Counted from the stretch's first letter, positions 9,910 through 19,050 are shown. The stretch is 64,000 nt of DNA from Calothrix sp. PCC 7103 (GCF_000331305.1 NZ_KB217478.1:1781679-1845678), one strand, 5' to 3'. Translations and numbers: made by a program. Notes: generated from the sequence alone by a model not told the origin.

Positions 9910-10512
9910 CTACACTAGCACCAATTCTGAGGCAAAACTTTGAGACTTTTCAAACTGTAAGGAGCCGTACTCAGAACCCCAGACTTGCTCGTGGGTGTTC
10001 ACATCCATACCCCGATCCAGACTGTTCCAGGTGCTTTCGGTGACTTCCACCTCGCTTACCAGGTAAGTTTGACAACCATGACGCTGGATTAAACAGCAAT
10101 TCCCAGGTTCTACACTGCCCAGAAAGCGCTCACCGTCCCGCTTAAATACCATAGAGCAATGATGACGTCGCTCCAAAATTGCAGGGGTAATTGTTCTCAG
10201 TATTGACAATTCCCGTGCGGCGCCAGCATAAAGAATTGAATCTTTAAGAGCGTAATTTTCAATATAAATATGGTCGCCAGTATCAACTAAGCGATGGACT
10301 CCTTGGCGATATGGACTCCACAAATCGTAGTCATAAACCTGTTCGGAATAAAAACCAATTCCAGAGAAAAACTCAAACGGTAAAGGGCGAAAAAATATGT
10401 GAATGTGGGCGTAAAGACTAGGATTTGCTTGGGCTTGTTTATAATTACTAAAACCCCCTGCTATCCATTGAGCCAGAGTCTTCAAATTATCCGTGTTTTC
10501 CGAAATAACCAT
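9910..10512 (-). CDS. cpeT: CpeT-family bilin lyase
   Basis: A 200-residue member of the CpcT/CpeT chromophore lyase family. Recognisable stretches are LAQWIAGGFSNYKQA at the N-terminus, HIFFRPLPFE, SEQVYDYDLWSPYRQGVHR and WNSLDRGMDVNTHEQVWGS. CpcT proteins attach bilin to the beta Cys153/165 site; CpeT-type proteins in PE loci are thought to serve the equivalent site on CpeB (Cys165 here). It lies 33 nt downstream of the S-type lyase gene and upstream of cpeB, all on the minus strand. Bilin and site specificity are inferred from context. Confidence 0.87.
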   Translation of the reverse strand: MVISENTDNLKTLAQWIAGGFSNYKQAQANPSLYAHIHIFFRPLPFEFFSGIGFYSEQVYDYDLWSPYRQGVHRLVDTGDHIYIENYALKDSILYAGAARELSILRTITPAILERRHHCSMVFKRDGERFLGSVEPGNCCLIQRHGCQTYLVSEVEVTESTWNSLDRGMDVNTHEQVWGSEYGSLQFEKSQSFASELVLV

Positions 10513-10545
10513 GTTAATGCAAGTATAAAATGAAGTATTAAATCT

Positions 10546-11082
10546 TTAAGATTTTAGAGAGCGAATTTCTGATGAAAACGAAGCAGTAAGAACACCAATT
10601 CCATCACTGGTTTTAATCATCGATACCCGAAACCGCAAGTTAGGATTGACAAACCAAATCTTCTCTTCGGCAGTCGCGCGATCATATTTAGTCAGTAGAA
10701 CAAAAGTGCCCTCATCAGTTAAGTGATAGTCTCCAACGGCTGGCATCGTCTCGGCATAACCTTGATCGCGCAGTAATTTGCCACGATTAGGCGACGACAA
10801 ATCGGGAACAGGTACTAGAACAGTTGTTCCTTTGAGTTCTTCATTTTGATTTTCATCCCAGTCGGACTGTCCTTCCCAACTCATCCGAAACGGAGAAGCA
10901 ATGTGAAGGGGGTCGATATTATTATCTTGACAAAGAGCCAACACAGCTGGATCATCAGGAGCAAGAGCAACAATATCAATAACCGATTGTACCGCCTCAA
11001 AATGACTGAAAATCAGATGGTGGGCGCTACGCTGTGATCGCCATTGACCAAAAGAACATGCAACAAATTGATTAATATCCAT
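10546..11082 (-). CDS. cpeS: CpeS-family phycoerythrobilin lyase
   Basis: A 178-residue S/U-type lyase, a lipocalin-like beta-barrel family. The typical pattern is FVACSFGQWRSQRSAHHLIF at the N-terminus, then TTVLVPVPDLSSPNRGKLLRDQGYAE, TDEGTFVLLTKYD, and EEKIWFVNPNLRFRVSMIKT. CpeS attaches phycoerythrobilin to Cys80 of CpeB. First gene of the minus-strand series cpeS-cpeT-cpeB-cpeA-cpeY-cpeZ. Its 130-bp upstream gap is shared with a divergent HEAT-repeat gene. A second S/U-type lyase lies at 12.7 kb; which is S and which is U rests on similarity and cannot be proven here. Confidence 0.88.
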   Translation of the reverse strand: MDINQFVACSFGQWRSQRSAHHLIFSHFEAVQSVIDIVALAPDDPAVLALCQDNNIDPLHIASPFRMSWEGQSDWDENQNEELKGTTVLVPVPDLSSPNRGKLLRDQGYAETMPAVGDYHLTDEGTFVLLTKYDRATAEEKIWFVNPNLRFRVSMIKTSDGIGVLTASFSSEIRSLKS

Positions 11083-11212
11083 TTTGAAATTTTTATGTTT
11101 GAGTCAGGCAAGTATTATTAAACATTGTAAAAATAATAAAGAATAATTGCCTTGAGTATCTTACCGTTATTTCAACGCTTAAAGTTAAGAAAAACCCCTG
11201 CTAGTTGTTGCT

Positions 11213-11803
11213 ATGAATATTTACGAAATTGAAACCAAGCTGAATGATTCTGATTTTCAACATCGTCTCAAGGCAATCTCCGCTTTAAAAGGTTATGACC
11301 CAGGAGTGGCAGTTACTCTCTTGGTGAGCAAACTCCATGACCCAGAGTTTTTAGTTCGCTCCTTCGTTGCTATGGGATTGGGGAAACAAAAAACTCCCGA
11401 ATCGTTTGCAGCTTTACTGGAAATCATGAAATTTGATAATACTCCTAACGTCCGAGCAGAAGCAGCCAATTCGCTCTCCCTATTTGGCACAGTTGCTGCA
11501 TCCCATCTTGTCGTTACTTTTTATCAAGATGAACACTGGCTTGTGCGTCGTAGTATTCTGGCAGCCTTAGTAGAAATGAACTGCCCTTACGAATTGTTTG
11601 AGGTTTGTAACCAAGCCGTAAATGATGAAGACCCAAATGTGCAAGAATCAGCCGTTGATGCCCTAGGTTCTCTAAATGGAACTGCCCAGGAGGCGCCTGC
11701 GTTAGAATTACTCCTAAAACTTGTCAATGCCCCTTCTGAGCGTCTGCGTACCAGGGTAGCCAGCACTCTCCAAAAATTCAACTCACCACAAGCTCTTAGG
11801 TAA
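11213..11803 (+). CDS. HEAT-repeat protein, probable bilin lyase or lyase chaperone
   Basis: A 196-residue HEAT-repeat protein (LKAISALKGYDPG, VRSFVAMGLGKQKTP, VRAEAANSLSLFGT, VRRSILAALVEMNCP, VQESAVDALGSLNG, LRTRVASTLQKF). The size is that of F-type or CpeZ-like subunits and not of the larger catalytic E/Y subunits. It is divergent from cpeS and overlaps the end of the pentapeptide-repeat gene by 8 bp tail to tail. Its place between lyase genes suggests a role in PE bilin attachment. NblB-type function (phycobilisome breakdown) is an alternative, since NblB has the same fold. Confidence 0.7.
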   Translation: MNIYEIETKLNDSDFQHRLKAISALKGYDPGVAVTLLVSKLHDPEFLVRSFVAMGLGKQKTPESFAALLEIMKFDNTPNVRAEAANSLSLFGTVAASHLVVTFYQDEHWLVRRSILAALVEMNCPYELFEVCNQAVNDEDPNVQESAVDALGSLNGTAQEAPALELLLKLVNAPSERLRTRVASTLQKFNSPQALR

Positions 11804-12596
11804 TGCCCAAACTCTGCCGTGTTGTTTGGCGGGTATAAGGATTCCAGACATCAAGTTCTGCGTTTGAACGCTTCAGAAGCATAGCTCTGTTGGCTTCACT
11901 CAGTCCTTGAACAAGCGAAAAGTCGGCGCCAGCTATACTTTGGAGATTTTCCATCTCAACATTAGTTAGGTCAGCTGCCCGTAAATCGGCGCCTTGTAAA
12001 TCTACCCCATTCAACCGAGCATTTCTTAAATAAGCTCCGGTCAAAAAAGCTAGACGCATGGTTGCCCCACTTAATCGGGCATTTTGTAGATTAGCTCCAG
12101 TTAAATCGGCGCCGTTTAAATAAGCTCCTAGTAAACTTGTATTTTGGAAATCGATATCTCGTAAATCCGCAGTACAGAGATAGGCGCCGTTTAAAATTGC
12201 CTGTGGACCAATTGCACCAGAATTTTTGTAGGAATATGCGGAAGGCCAAATTGTACAAGAGTCGTAATAGGCAACTTGCAGTCTGGCATCGGTTAAATTT
12301 GCCCCACTTAAATCGGCTTTTTGAAGCATGGCTCGGTTTAGAGAGGCACCGTGTAAATTTGCACTCCGCAAATCAACGGAGTGTAAATTGGCACCTCGCA
12401 AATCAGCCCCAGATAGGTTAGCATCACTCAATATGGCTCCCTTAAGATGGGCACCTAACAAACTGGTATTGCTTAAGTTGGCGCCTCGTAAATCAACTCC
12501 TCTAAAATCGAACTGAGACGCTTCATAGTTAACTGTTCCAGCTTTGAGGGCTGCTAATATATCTGGTGGGGGCGGTAAAAGTGTAGAATTTTTCAT
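11796..12596 (-). CDS. Pentapeptide-repeat protein within the PE island
   Basis: A 266-residue protein made almost wholly of pentapeptide repeats A(D/N)LXX, forming a right-handed quadrilateral beta-helix. The run covers about residues 28-125 (RGVDLRGANLSNTSLLGAHL and on) and resumes at about 150-225 after a break of about 20 residues around YYDSCTIWPSAYSYKNSG. A short non-repeat tail ends SNAELDVWNPYTRQTTRQ. No signal peptide is seen. It is expressed against its HEAT-repeat neighbour and overlaps it by 8 bp. Pentapeptide proteins are abundant in cyanobacteria with few known roles; a role in PE assembly is possible only by context. Confidence 0.85.
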   Translation of the reverse strand: MKNSTLLPPPPDILAALKAGTVNYEASQFDFRGVDLRGANLSNTSLLGAHLKGAILSDANLSGADLRGANLHSVDLRSANLHGASLNRAMLQKADLSGANLTDARLQVAYYDSCTIWPSAYSYKNSGAIGPQAILNGAYLCTADLRDIDFQNTSLLGAYLNGADLTGANLQNARLSGATMRLAFLTGAYLRNARLNGVDLQGADLRAADLTNVEMENLQSIAGADFSLVQGLSEANRAMLLKRSNAELDVWNPYTRQTTRQSLGIT

Positions 12597-12704
12597 TTCT
12601 TTTGCTTTAAAGTGACAACATTTAAGAGAGGATTATTTGTAACGCGATTTTGTTAATAAGCCATACAATACATTATTTTTTGACGCGCCGAGGCTAAGAA
12701 GTTT

Positions 12705-13286
12705 ATGGAATTTATCTCTCCTATTACGATGATGGATTTTTTTTGCCGGAGTGAGGGTACTTGGTATATTGAGCGCCATGTTCAGCACTTTGATACTGTA
12801 GCGGATGAATCTGGAAAATCAAATCTAATTGTTACAGTAGTAAAAAAAGATGACCCTAGAGTTAAAGCGACCTGCTTAGAACAAGGAATTGACCCAGAGT
12901 TTACAACGGGTGGCGCCAGTTTTATTTGGCAAGACAATCTCGACGAACGCCCACCCAATCATGATTATGCAGCAGTTTTGATTGACATTCCCGATCTGGA
13001 GAGCGGTCGTACAGGAAAGTTAATTCGCGATCGTGGTTACGTCGAAAAAATTCCGGTTATCAGCCGATACTGGTTTGGTAAAGATGGCATTCTTACAATA
13101 GACACCGAATACGACAACAACCAAGGACAAGAACGTTGCTGGTTTGTTAATGATGATTTTCGTATCCGAATTGGCACGGTGCAGACAGTGAACGGTGTTA
13201 ACTTGGTATCCTATTGCTCTGAACGTCGCTGTGTTTCTACTGAAAAGTTGGAGCAAATGATTCAACGAAATTTGACGAGAGATTAA
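12705..13286 (+). CDS. cpeU: CpeU-like S/U-type bilin lyase
   Basis: A 193-residue member of the CpcS/CpeS/CpeU lipocalin-type lyase family: FFCRSEGTWYIERHVQHF, DYAAVLIDIPDLESGRTGKLI, DRGYVEKIPVISRYW, DGILTIDTEYDNN and RCWFVNDDFRIRIGTV. It differs clearly from the paralogue at 10.5 kb, so the two probably have different sites or form a complex. CpcS and CpcU work as a heterodimer in some species. It lies upstream of pebA-pebB on the same strand, so bilin synthesis and attachment may be co-expressed. Met8 or Met9 could also be starts. Confidence 0.78.
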   Translation: MEFISPITMMDFFCRSEGTWYIERHVQHFDTVADESGKSNLIVTVVKKDDPRVKATCLEQGIDPEFTTGGASFIWQDNLDERPPNHDYAAVLIDIPDLESGRTGKLIRDRGYVEKIPVISRYWFGKDGILTIDTEYDNNQGQERCWFVNDDFRIRIGTVQTVNGVNLVSYCSERRCVSTEKLEQMIQRNLTRD

Positions 13287-13412
13287 ATAAGAGAACTCGC
13301 ATATCACTTAATTATTAAGTTTTGTTGCTTTAATATTACGGTTTATTGCTTTGTCTCTCAGAAATAGGACTGGAGTCAGGACAATCTCCTATGGTCGTTT
13401 CTACTTGGGCTA

Positions 13413-14156
13413 GTGAGTCAATCAGCTATGTATCAACCATTTCTAGAGCATTTAGAAAAATCGCTGTTTTACAAATTTGATTTACAAGAGCGAGAGATCC
13501 CTGCTGGGTTAGAGGTGAATGTCAGCGAGCGCGGTCGAAATCCTGCCACTATCCGCAGTTGGTGTTACAAATGTCCCCAGTTACGCAAAATTCGCTACAC
13601 CTACATTGATGCAGGTGAAAGCGCCCAAATTTTCAACAGCGTAATTTATCCCAGTCATAATTACGACTTGCCGCTCTTAGGAATTGACTTTCTGTCTTTC
13701 GGCAAAGTTAAAAACCTGATTGTACTTGACTTTCAACCTTTATTTCAGAATGAAGCATATCAGAGAAAATACATTTACCCTTTGAAAGCCCTGCACGAGC
13801 AATACCCAGAGTTGGCACAAAATTTAGAGATGAAGTTTTACGATGCGAATCAATATTTCTCCCGATACCTGCTGTTTGCCAAAACTGATGCTCAAACGGT
13901 TGCCACACAAGTATTTGCAGCCTTCAAAGATTACTTAATTTTATACTGGCAAATGCTCGATAGAGCCGAACGACTGAACGATCCAGAAGATATCCAGCGC
14001 ATTGTCAAAGCTCAAAAAGATTATGACCAATACAGTGCCGACCGTGACCCAGCATCCGGTCTATTTAGCAGTTATTTTGGTCATACCTGGGCAGAAAAAT
14101 TTCTGTACGAGTTTTTGTTTGAAGATGCAGTACCATTAGCAGTAGCTAGTAAATAG
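13413..14156 (+). CDS. pebA: 15,16-dihydrobiliverdin:ferredoxin oxidoreductase PebA
   Basis: A 247-residue ferredoxin-dependent bilin reductase. It reduces biliverdin IX-alpha at C15-C16 to 15,16-dihydrobiliverdin, the first step to phycoerythrobilin. Family marks include YQPFLEHLEKSL at the N-terminus, KCPQLRKIRYTYIDAGESAQ, the conserved Asp region NYDLPLLGIDFLSF, and DRDPASGLFSSYFGHTWAEK near the C-terminus. pebB follows after 9 nt, the usual pair that channels the intermediate. The frame starts at a GTG; an ATG at 13428 (MYQPFLEHLEK) is an equally good start and no clear ribosome site decides between them. Confidence 0.94.
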   Translation: MSQSAMYQPFLEHLEKSLFYKFDLQEREIPAGLEVNVSERGRNPATIRSWCYKCPQLRKIRYTYIDAGESAQIFNSVIYPSHNYDLPLLGIDFLSFGKVKNLIVLDFQPLFQNEAYQRKYIYPLKALHEQYPELAQNLEMKFYDANQYFSRYLLFAKTDAQTVATQVFAAFKDYLILYWQMLDRAERLNDPEDIQRIVKAQKDYDQYSADRDPASGLFSSYFGHTWAEKFLYEFLFEDAVPLAVASK

Positions 14157-14165
14157 TAATCAGCA

Positions 14166-14924
14166 ATGACGCTCTATCAACCCTTTCTTGACTATGCGAT
14201 TTCTTACTTAAAGTCGCACCTAGAACTCCAGCCATATCCCATTCCTTCAGGATTTGAGCGCAAAAGTGCTGTTACAGGAAAGGGAAAAAATGAGCAGGAA
14301 GTCGTTACCACTAGTTATGCGTTTCAGGCGCCCAAGCTTCGCCAAATTCGGGCAGCACATGTACAAGGGGAGAATTCACTCCAGGTACTCAATTTCGTAA
14401 TTTTTCCTCAACTAAATTACGATCTCCCTTTCTTTGGAGCAGATTTAGTAACTCTGCCAGGTGGGCATCTAATAGCTCTGGATATGCAACCCCTGTTCCG
14501 AGATGACCAAGCTTATCAAGATAAATATACGGCGCCGATTCTTTCTATTTTTCATAACTATCAGCAGCACCTCCCTTGGGGAGGAGACTTTCCCGAAGAC
14601 GCGCGTCCATTTTTCTCCCCTGCATTTCTCTGGACACGTCCCAAAGAAACTTCAGTAGTAGAAAATCACGTATTTGAAGCCTTTAAAGATTATCTCAAAG
14701 CTTATCTAGGTTTTGTAGCGCAAGCTGAACCAATCACTAACCCCTCATATCTTGCCTCTATTAAAGAGAAACAATTACAATACTTGCGTTATCGATCTGA
14801 AAAAGACCCTGCAAGAGGAATGTTTCAGCGTTTTTATGGGCAAGAATGGACGGAAGAATATATTCATGGTTTTCTGTTTGATTTAGAAAGAAAACTAGAA
14901 CTATCTGCTATTCCATCTCATTAA
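14166..14924 (+). CDS. pebB: Phycoerythrobilin:ferredoxin oxidoreductase PebB
   Basis: A 252-residue ferredoxin-dependent bilin reductase paralogous to PebA. It reduces the A-ring diene of 15,16-dihydrobiliverdin to 3Z-phycoerythrobilin. Marks: [54 protein letters not shown] and [20 protein letters not shown]. It is translationally close to pebA (9 nt). A strong hairpin 12 nt after the stop closes the transcription unit. Confidence 0.94.
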   Translation: MTLYQPFLDYAISYLKSHLELQPYPIPSGFERKSAVTGKGKNEQEVVTTSYAFQAPKLRQIRAAHVQGENSLQVLNFVIFPQLNYDLPFFGADLVTLPGGHLIALDMQPLFRDDQAYQDKYTAPILSIFHNYQQHLPWGGDFPEDARPFFSPAFLWTRPKETSVVENHVFEAFKDYLKAYLGFVAQAEPITNPSYLASIKEKQLQYLRYRSEKDPARGMFQRFYGQEWTEEYIHGFLFDLERKLELSAIPSH

Positions 14925-14936
14925 TTTTTATGACTT

Positions 14937-14963
14937 ATAGCACATCTGAGACAGATGTGCTAT
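14937..14963 (+). terminator. Hairpin after pebB
   Basis: A perfect 12-bp stem (ATAGCACATCTG, loop AGA, CAGATGTGCTAT) followed by GACGTATTTTTC. Position right after pebB and the T-run fit an intrinsic terminator. Confidence 0.75.
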
Positions 14964-15367
14964 GACGTATTTTTCTTTACCACAGAGACACAGAGTACAC
15001 AGAGAAGATATCATCAGGTTCAAGGCGCCCAATTCATATTATGTCCGGTAGCATAACCGTAATAAAACATTGTAGAGACGCGATTAATCAGGTCTCTACA
15101 TTATGGGTAATCATGGCTTCTTTTATACTCTTTGCCAGGATAATAGTTAGCTAGATATTCGATTTGTGTCTTTAAATCGTCTTTCTGGGTAGCAGTCGAA
15201 ACACAGCAATCTTTCTTCACGACTTCTACCCGATTTCTTTCTATGCTGGAAGACATCAGTAAAAAGAATCCACTATTGTTTTAGTTGCATAAGATTTTTT
15301 ATTGAACCATATTCAATACATAGAAGCCCAAATTTGTTAGGCAAGTGCGAATTAGGAGTATTATTTG
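14964..15367. other. Repeat-bearing gap between pebB and the TPR remnant
   Basis: No gene is seen. The gap holds a dispersed CCACAGAGACACAGAGT-type repeat (about 14978-15008), similar to copies at 27.14 and 33.61 kb, and the palindromic TGTAGAGACGCGATTAATC repeat at 15071-15100. Confidence 0.6.
15071..15100. repeat. Palindromic GTAGAGACG repeat, copy 1
   Basis: TGTAGAGACG and GGTCTCTACA arms enclose CGATTAATCA. Related copies lie at 27172-27200, 33561-33610, 49786-49838 and 50122-50154. Such dispersed palindromes are common in intergenic DNA of heterocystous cyanobacteria. Confidence 0.7.
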
Positions 15368-17176
15368 ATGAAAATAAGAATTATATATATTTTGACTGCA
15401 CTTATCAGTATTGTATTATTTTATGGAACCTTCATAAAAACACCCATAGCAATAGCAAATAATTCAAGCCCCAGTGCTGAAATAGAACAAACGGCGCCTT
15501 TATTAAATAAAAAATCTCGGTGCCTACCATCACCAAATTACTACAAAATCAGAACTTGCTCAACGTTATTTTGACCAAGGACTAATTCTCACTTACGGTT
15601 TTAACCATGATGAAGCGGCTCGCTCATTCCGTAAAGCTGCAAAACTTGATAGCACTTGTGCCATGTGTTACTGGGGAATTGCGATAGTGAAAGGTCCCAA
15701 CATCAACGCAGCAATGGAAGCTGACGCTGTACCAGAAGCTTGGGTTGCATTACAAAAAGCGATTGAATTAAGTAAAAACGCCACCGAATCAGAAAAAGGC
15801 TACATTCAAGCGTTAGCAAAGCGTTATCCATCGCCACAAGTTACAGCAGACCGAAAACTATATGATATTGCTTATGCTAATGCAATGCGAGATTTGCACA
15901 AGCGTTATCCTTCGGATTTAGATGCAGCAACTTTATTCGCAGAAGCTGTAATGGATACCTCTCCTTGGAATTATTGGGCAGCAGATGGTAAACCAAGAAA
16001 GGAGACAGTGGAAGTTTTGACTGCTTTAGAATCTGTTTTAAAACGTAATCCTGACCATCCCGGAGCAAACCATTTATATATTCACGCGGTTGAAGCATCA
16101 CCAAATCCTGAACGCGGAGTTGAGAGTGCTGACCGTCTTCGCGATTTTGTAACAGGCGCCGGACATTTAGTACATATGCCCTCACACATTTATACTTAAC
16201 ACGGGTAAGAAATGTCATTCTGAGCGTAGCGAAGAATCTCTAAGATGCTTCACTGCACTACGTTTCGTTCAGCATGACAAAGTTTATATTCTACCCATTA
16301 GCAGTATATATTCGAGTCGGACGTTATCAAGATGCCGTAATTGCAAATCAAAAAGCAATCGTAGCTGACCGGGAATATATGCGGCAACATAAAGCTTCTG
16401 GTCTTTATCCACTGGCTTACATGCCTCATAATCATCATTTCCTTTTAGCATCTGCAACAATGTCTGGACAAAGTAAACTGGCAATTGAAGCTGCTCGCGA
16501 TACAGCGGCAATGGCAGATGAAAACCAAATGCAGGCGCCGGGTTATGAGACATTACAGCATTATTATGTAATGCCACTCTACACCCTAACAAAATTTGGT
16601 AAATGGGATGAAATTCTAAAGCAACCTATTCCAGCAGGAGATTTGAAGTATCCTCAAGGAGTTTGGCATTACGCGCGCGGGATGGCATTTACAGCTTTGG
16701 GTCAACTTCAACAAGCAACCCAAGAATTAGAAGAATTAAGAAAAATAGCAGTTGACCCTTCCTTAGAAAAAGTAACAATCTGGAATATCAACTCTGCGGC
16801 TAATTTAATGCAAATTGCATCGCAGGCACTAGCAGGAGAAATAGCTGCAAAACAGGGTGACTATACAAAAGCAATTGACCACTTGAAGCAAGGTGTTGCA
16901 TTAGAAGACAAATTAAATTACGACGAACCTGCAACTTGGTACTCCCCAGTCAGACATTTATTAGGCGCCGTATTACTAACAGCGAACCATCCAGCAGATG
17001 CAGAAAAAGTGTATCGCGAAGATTTAAAACATTATCCTAAAAACGGTTGGTCGTTGTTTGGACTTACACAAAGTTTAAATATGCAGGGCAAGATAAAAGA
17101 AGCAGAGGAAATACAACAACAATTTGAAACAACTTGGAAACACGCCGATGTCAAACTTGTTGCTTCGCAATTTTAG
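15368..17176 (+). pseudogene. TPR-repeat exported protein, broken by a frameshift and a short insertion
   Basis: Three plus-strand pieces join into one TPR protein of about 560 residues. Piece 1 starts at the ATG at 15368 with a signal-peptide-like helix (IIYILTALISIVLFYG). Its frame is lost at a run of six A (15509-15514). Removing one A restores a frame reading LGAYHHQITTKSELAQRYFDQ, continuous with piece 2, which carries TPR motifs (FNHDEAARSFRKAAKLD, CAMCYWGIA). Piece 2 stops at 16199 inside a 116-bp insertion. Piece 3 resumes at IRVGRYQDAVIANQKAI and runs to QFETTWKHADVKLVASQF. Two independent lesions argue for a true pseudogene and not a sequencing error. Similar proteins are exported and of unknown function. 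Confidence 0.85.
16195..16310. mobile_element. MITE-like insertion with TATA target duplication inside the TPR gene
   Basis: The reading frame is interrupted by 116 bp. TATA occurs on both sides (16191-16194 and 16307-16310), and removing one copy plus the insert restores CAC-ATT-TAT-ATT-CGA (HIYIR) in frame. The ends are imperfect inverted repeats: TAACACGGGTAAGAA against TAATGGGTAGAA read from the other end. The core contains the widespread GTCATTCTGAGCGTAGCGAA and CAGCATGACAAAG repeat arms. It has no coding capacity and would need a transposase supplied in trans. Confidence 0.65.
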
Positions 17177-17188
17177 TAAAATCTAAAT

Positions 17189-17223
17189 GTAGGTTGGCTT
17201 CCGTTGCACTTCACCCAACCTAC
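17189..17223. repeat. Palindromic GTAGGTTGG repeat, copy 1
   Basis: GTAGGTTGG and CCAACCTAC arms with a 17-nt loop. Relatives at 20806-20840, 27206-27240 and 43982-44014 share the arms and a GGAGGCTTTGCGGAACCC core. Confidence 0.7.
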
Positions 17224-17250
17224 TATACAAAAACACGCACGAGGTCAACA

Positions 17251-18084
17251 ATGAAACTAAATCGCTTCTGTAATGCCAGTCAATTTTATAATCAAGTAAA
17301 AGATTACCTCCTATGCCAGGAAGCACAACATTGCTTACTTTTGGGTATCAGTGATACATTAGTTCATAATCCCGAAAGATACCAACCAAATCCTTATTTA
17401 GCATCTATAGAAATTGCAGAGCAAGTTGTAGCAGTAGCAATAATGACACACCCATACAAGCTAGTATTGTCTTGTCAGGATTTAGGAGCCATCGAAATAT
17501 TTGCTCAAGACTTATACACTCAGGGTTTACAAGTACCAGGAGTTAGCGGTCAAATATCAGAAGTTCTTGCTTTTGCAAACAAGTGGCAAAACCTCACTGG
17601 TCAAAGTTATCAACTAAGTATGCAAATGCGGATTCATCAATTGCAAGCCGTACAACCTATTGTTAGAGCCAGTGGTTACTTACGCAATGCCACGGAAGCA
17701 GACCGCGTGCTTTTACTCCAGTGGAATCAAGATTTTGAAATTGAAGTATTTGGTGAGCCAATGACAAATGCACAATATATAGATAACCATATAAAGCAAA
17801 ACACAATTTATCTTTGGCAGGATGAAGTACCAGTATCATTTGTTTGCTGTGCAGGCTCAACACCCAATGGTAAAAGACTTGGGCCTGTATATACACCAAA
17901 AGAATATCGCAAAAAAGGCTATGCTACTACTTGTGTAGCTGATTTAAGCCAGAAGTTTTTGGATATGGTTTGTAAATCTTGCTTTTTGTTTACTGATTTA
18001 GCAAATCCTATTTCAAACCACATTTACCGCAAAATCGGTTATTTACCAGTAACTGATTGTTGTGAGTACAAAGTTATTAATTAA
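17251..18084 (+). CDS. GNAT-family N-acetyltransferase
   Basis: From the ATG at 17251 (GAGG seven bases upstream) the protein has 277 residues. The C-terminal half (about 145-270) is a GNAT acetyl-CoA-binding domain with LRNATEADRVLLLQWNQDF, RLGPVYTPKEYRKKGYATT (the Q/RxxGxA-type pyrophosphate loop as RKKGYA) and NHIYRKIGYLPV. The N-terminal half resembles the helper domain of two-part GNAT proteins. A longer open frame from 17134 overlaps the TPR remnant and is not used. Substrate unknown. Confidence 0.85.
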   Translation: MKLNRFCNASQFYNQVKDYLLCQEAQHCLLLGISDTLVHNPERYQPNPYLASIEIAEQVVAVAIMTHPYKLVLSCQDLGAIEIFAQDLYTQGLQVPGVSGQISEVLAFANKWQNLTGQSYQLSMQMRIHQLQAVQPIVRASGYLRNATEADRVLLLQWNQDFEIEVFGEPMTNAQYIDNHIKQNTIYLWQDEVPVSFVCCAGSTPNGKRLGPVYTPKEYRKKGYATTCVADLSQKFLDMVCKSCFLFTDLANPISNHIYRKIGYLPVTDCCEYKVIN

Positions 18085-18095
18085 AAATAAAACAT

Positions 18096-18640
18096 ATGAG
18101 AAAGCTTGTATATCATGTTGCCACTACGCTTGATAATTATATTTGCCATGAGGATGGCTCGGTCGAAGGGTTTTTGGGGGAGGGAGAACATGTAAGTGAT
18201 TATTTGGAAAGTCTAAAAGCATACGATACGGTATTAATGGGTAGAGTAACGTATGAGTTTGGTTATCAGTTCGGCGCCCAACCTGGACAACCATCACCAG
18301 CTTATCCCCACATGAAACATTATATTTTCTCTAAGACTTTACGCTTTGACACTGAGCCACATGAGCAGGTTGAAGTTATTGATAGAGATGAAATAGAATT
18401 TGTCAAGCAATTCAAACAGGCGCCGGGAACGGATATTTATTTGTGTGGAGGTGGAACTTTTGCAGGTTTTTTGTTTGATAATGAATTGATGAATTAATAA
18501 TAAAGCTTAATCCTGTAATATTTGGTGATGGTATCAGACTTTTTGGAAAAACTACAAAGGGGGTTGATTTATCGTTGATTGATTCAAAGGCTTATAATAG
18601 TGGTGTGCTGTTGCTAAAATATAAACTTAATTACAAATAA
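18096..18640 (+). pseudogene. RibD C-terminal / dihydrofolate reductase-like protein, frameshifted
   Basis: The first 133 residues (MRKLVYHVATTLDNYICHEDG, YDTVLMGRVTYEFGYQFG, IYLCGGGTFAGFLFDNEL) are a RibD_C/DHFR-like oxidoreductase. The frame stops at 18497, but the next frame continues the family pattern without a gap: ELIIKLNPVIFGDGIRLFGK and on to the TAA at 18640. One missing base near 18490 explains the break (ELI-D-ELIIKLNP expected). It is either a recent pseudogene or a sequence error. It lies 11 nt after the GNAT gene. Confidence 0.8.
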
Positions 18641-18702
18641 AAAACTTGCAACGGATGTCACAGATGTAACGGATGGTTGGTTCGTTTTGTACTTAGCTTT
18701 AT

Positions 18703-19050
18703 TTAGGCAACTGCTCTGGTTTTTTCTTTAGTTTCTTCTGCCTCTATTTTTAAAGGTTTAAGAGACTCGAAGTAACCTTGCTCCCACAATTGTCTAACCA
18801 CATTTTCCATTGCTTCGCGAGTAACTTCGGGTAAGATAATTAATCCGGGTTCAGCTAAGAAAGCAGACCCTACTTCCTCTTCTGCTTCTAAGTCTTGCTG
18901 TAAGCGAATAGGATCAATGAAGTAAACGGGATATATTTCTCCCTCTGGACTTTGAACGATACCGTCACTTCTATACCCTTTCATTGGGGTTTCTTCATCA
19001 TCTCTATCGTCCCATCCATATTTAAAGCTTAACTTTGGATAATTAGCCAT
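18703..19050 (-). CDS. Conserved cyanobacterial hypothetical protein, acidic
   Basis: A 115-residue acidic protein (FKYGWDDRDDEETPMKGYRS, YPVYFIDPIRLQQDLEAEEE, LIILPEVTREAMENVVRQLW). No domain is recognised. A truncated relative with the same core (YFIDPIRLQQDLEAE, then LWKQGYF) is at 45079-45288, which confirms it is a real gene. Direct repeats of ACGGATGT type lie just downstream (about 18650-18682) and also next to the truncated copy. Function unknown; it sits between a pseudogene and a toxin-antitoxin pair. Confidence 0.75.
   Translation of the reverse strand: MANYPKLSFKYGWDDRDDEETPMKGYRSDGIVQSPEGEIYPVYFIDPIRLQQDLEAEEEVGSAFLAEPGLIILPEVTREAMENVVRQLWEQGYFESLKPLKIEAEETKEKTRAVA

Noticed and set aside
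18645-18690. Short CRISPR-like direct repeats (ACGGATGT)
   Set aside because: Only two or three short degenerate units with no regular spacers; the same motif recurs near 45.3 kb as a dispersed repeat.
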